NCBI RefSeq assembly: GCF_004803465.1
Contig: NZ_SRSF01000005.1
Span: 81,176 to 145,175 of the forward strand
Reading direction: 5' to 3'
Origin: Neolewinella litorea
Lineage (GTDB): Bacteria; Bacteroidota; Bacteroidia; Chitinophagales; Saprospiraceae
Length of the DNA: 64,000 bases
A program made the translations under genes and the position numbers. Under the pieces are notes generated by a model. It had not been told where the DNA came from, did no database searches, and saw nothing but the letters and a program-made list of their open reading frames with translations. Shown in pieces: positions 63,083 through 64,000 of the stretch. Position 1 is the first letter of the stretch, and every line of letters begins with the position of its first letter.

Positions 63083-63358
63083 GTGAAGCCGTTGAGCGTT
63101 TTGTTGCTGTTCGTCGCAGTTGTGGGCACCGCCTGCGGCCCGGAGGAAAACGTTAGAGTGCAACTTACCCCGGACCAGCGGGATGCTTTCCAGGCGATCG
63201 CCGCGGCGCAAATCGATTCTTTGCGCCCCGTACTGGACAGCCTCTGCCAGGCTTCCTTCGCCGACCGCGTGGCTATCGCCACCGACAGCATCGTACAACG
63301 TCGCCTGGAGGAGGAAACCCGTCTGCGTACGCGCTTGCAGCAAATGACCGGCGAATGA
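63083..63358 (+). CDS. Small lipoprotein, function unknown
   Basis: 91 residues, MKPLSVLLLFVAVVGTACGP (lipobox TACG), then a short helical mature part rich in Asp, Arg and Gln (VQLTPDQRDAFQAIAAAQID). The stop overlaps the start of the next lipoprotein gene (ATGA), so the two are translationally coupled. No family recognised. Confidence 0.65.
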   Translation: MKPLSVLLLFVAVVGTACGPEENVRVQLTPDQRDAFQAIAAAQIDSLRPVLDSLCQASFADRVAIATDSIVQRRLEEETRLRTRLQQMTGE

Positions 63359-63762
63359 TCCGGTACCTGATCCTGCTCTGTCTGCTGGTCGCCGCCTGCC
63401 GCGAGGATGCCATTGACCCCCGCCAGCTGGTCGAGAAACGGGCCGCCGAACAGGTGGCGGCCATCCGCGCCAACCTGTTGCGCGATTGTGAGCGGAAGGT
63501 GCTCGAGGCAGCCGTCGCCCGCGCCGACTCTCTCCTGCTGGAAAGGGCGCGCAGCATGCGCCGAATCGCGGGACGACCCCCACGGCCCGGCCGACCCGGC
63601 GAACCACCCCCCATCCAGCTCTCCAAACCCCTGCCCCTGCGGCCACTCTTCCCCTTCGAAATTCGCTTCGACACCCTGTTGCGCGACAGTTTATTTCAGG
63701 ACAGCCTGCGTCAGGACAGCCTGTTGCGCCTGGGCTTTCCCAGGTTAAACACTCAGGAATAA
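63355..63762 (+). CDS. Small lipoprotein, function unknown
   Basis: 135 residues, MIRYLILLCLLVAACREDAI (lipobox VAAC). A helical segment with EKRAAEQVAAIRANLLRDCE is followed by a Pro/Arg-rich linker (RPPRPGRPGEPPP) and repeats of RDSLFQDSLRQDSLLR. It starts inside the stop of the preceding lipoprotein gene. The two share a helical Asp/Arg-rich style and may be paralogues or partners (inference). Confidence 0.65.
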   Translation: MIRYLILLCLLVAACREDAIDPRQLVEKRAAEQVAAIRANLLRDCERKVLEAAVARADSLLLERARSMRRIAGRPPRPGRPGEPPPIQLSKPLPLRPLFPFEIRFDTLLRDSLFQDSLRQDSLLRLGFPRLNTQE

Positions 63763-63863
63763 GGGTTGAGCACCCATAATAGGCAATTGGTTAGCCGGAA
63801 CTGGCTTAGTGTAACTTATATACTTACAGGAAGGCAAAAGCAAGTGATTTTGTCACCTATTTG

Positions 63864-63894
63864 TTGCCTTATATCCTCCAAATGCATATATTTG
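63864..63894 (+). promoter_or_regulatory. Consensus Bacteroidota promoter at right edge
   Basis: TTG (63864-63866), 20-bp spacer, TATATTTG (63887-63894). It points at a ~100-nt unit that ends in an intrinsic terminator. Confidence 0.7.
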
Positions 63895-63900
63895 CGGCAT

Positions 63901-63997
63901 CACAGGCAATCGCCTCTCATTTGATGAAGGTACCTGTAGCCTACACTCAGGAATTTTTGTAACCTTTTCGAAGCCGGACCCGCTCCGGCTTTTTTTA
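63901..63997 (+). ncRNA. Candidate small RNA or attenuated leader (~97 nt)
   Basis: Bounded by a consensus promoter and an intrinsic terminator, with no gene-sized frame. A possible 12-codon peptide (63924-63962, MKVPVAYTQEFL) lies directly before the terminator, so an attenuation leader for a gene beyond the window is an alternative. ACAGG/CCTGT can close a stem near the 5' end. No known RNA family is recognised. Confidence 0.45.
63972..63997 (+). terminator. Intrinsic terminator
   Basis: AGCCGGA-CCCGC-TCCGGCT followed by a seven-T run. Confidence 0.88.
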
Positions 63998-64000
63998 TGC

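Noticed and set aside
61898-63646. 582-codon version of PdxA
   Set aside because: The extra upstream part is antisense to two small lipoprotein genes; the family start is at 63007.

Overview
The window reads as a chromosomal segment of a high-GC Bacteroidota, most likely a Lewinella-like member of the Saprospiria. The evidence is: two secreted proteins with type IX secretion (T9SS) C-terminal sorting domains; many lipoproteins; BatC/BatD, DUF6427-like and DUF5723-like proteins; and promoters of the Bacteroidota form TTG-N19..21-TAnnTTTG (also TACCTT variants) with short leaders. There is no ribosomal RNA, prophage, insertion sequence or CRISPR array. Most genes are ordinary housekeeping or envelope genes, and intergenic DNA is unusually rich in short palindromic repeats.

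Layout. 0-7 kb: end of lptB, an SDR oxidoreductase, a lipoprotein, tRNA-Val(TAC), a DinB-like protein, a 13-unit palindromic array, adenine deaminase, an MscS channel and an alpha/beta hydrolase. 7-14.3 kb: batC-batD-DUF6427-like and mscL, converging on a lipoprotein/DUF5723 pair. 14.4-17.8 kb: a PycTM-type membrane protein with a degenerate HD domain, an exonuclease-like protein of unknown role and an M29 aminopeptidase. 18.4-24.6 kb: a four-LamG T9SS cargo protein, hflX and an alkaline-phosphatase-superfamily enzyme. 24.7-29.0 kb: a tight four-gene cassette (unknown, unknown, EAD1-trypsin, SGNH hydrolase). 29-33.3 kb: an S1/P1-type nuclease bracketed by two arrays of one palindromic 26-bp repeat, a site-2 protease, an ASCH protein and an EEP nuclease. 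33.5-42.4 kb: a CHAT-domain lipoprotein, a tiny Lys/Gly/Ser protein, an S41 peptidase, a ~112-bp repeat array, a duplicated-domain lipoprotein, a pectinesterase remnant and a DoxX-like protein. 42.5-48.9 kb: divergent katG and katE, then a TetR regulator and its AhpD-like target. 48.9-54 kb: an Fe-S membrane protein with a FAD oxidoreductase, truA, dtd and rpmH. 54-64 kb: a T9SS-exported serine protease, PBP4, a methyltransferase-like lipoprotein, an RND/MMPL exporter, pdxA, two small lipoproteins and a possible small RNA at the right edge.

The strongest candidate for an undescribed system is the cassette at 24718-28963. An effector-associated domain 1 (EAD1) is fused to a trypsin-like protease with a full catalytic triad, followed 9 bp later by an intracellular SGNH hydrolase. 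Two unrecognised genes precede it, one of which may end in a second adaptor domain. EAD proteins are known parts of bacterial conflict/immunity systems, so a protease-to-esterase effector pathway is a testable inference. Secondary candidates are the pseudo-HD/PycTM protein at 14.4 kb and the CHAT lipoprotein at 33.5 kb.

A second theme is the intergenic repeat landscape: 25-26-bp hairpin arrays whose arms covary, dyads of the form NNGTC-S-GACNN near several genes, a ~112-bp array and a dispersed GC-rich motif seen five times.
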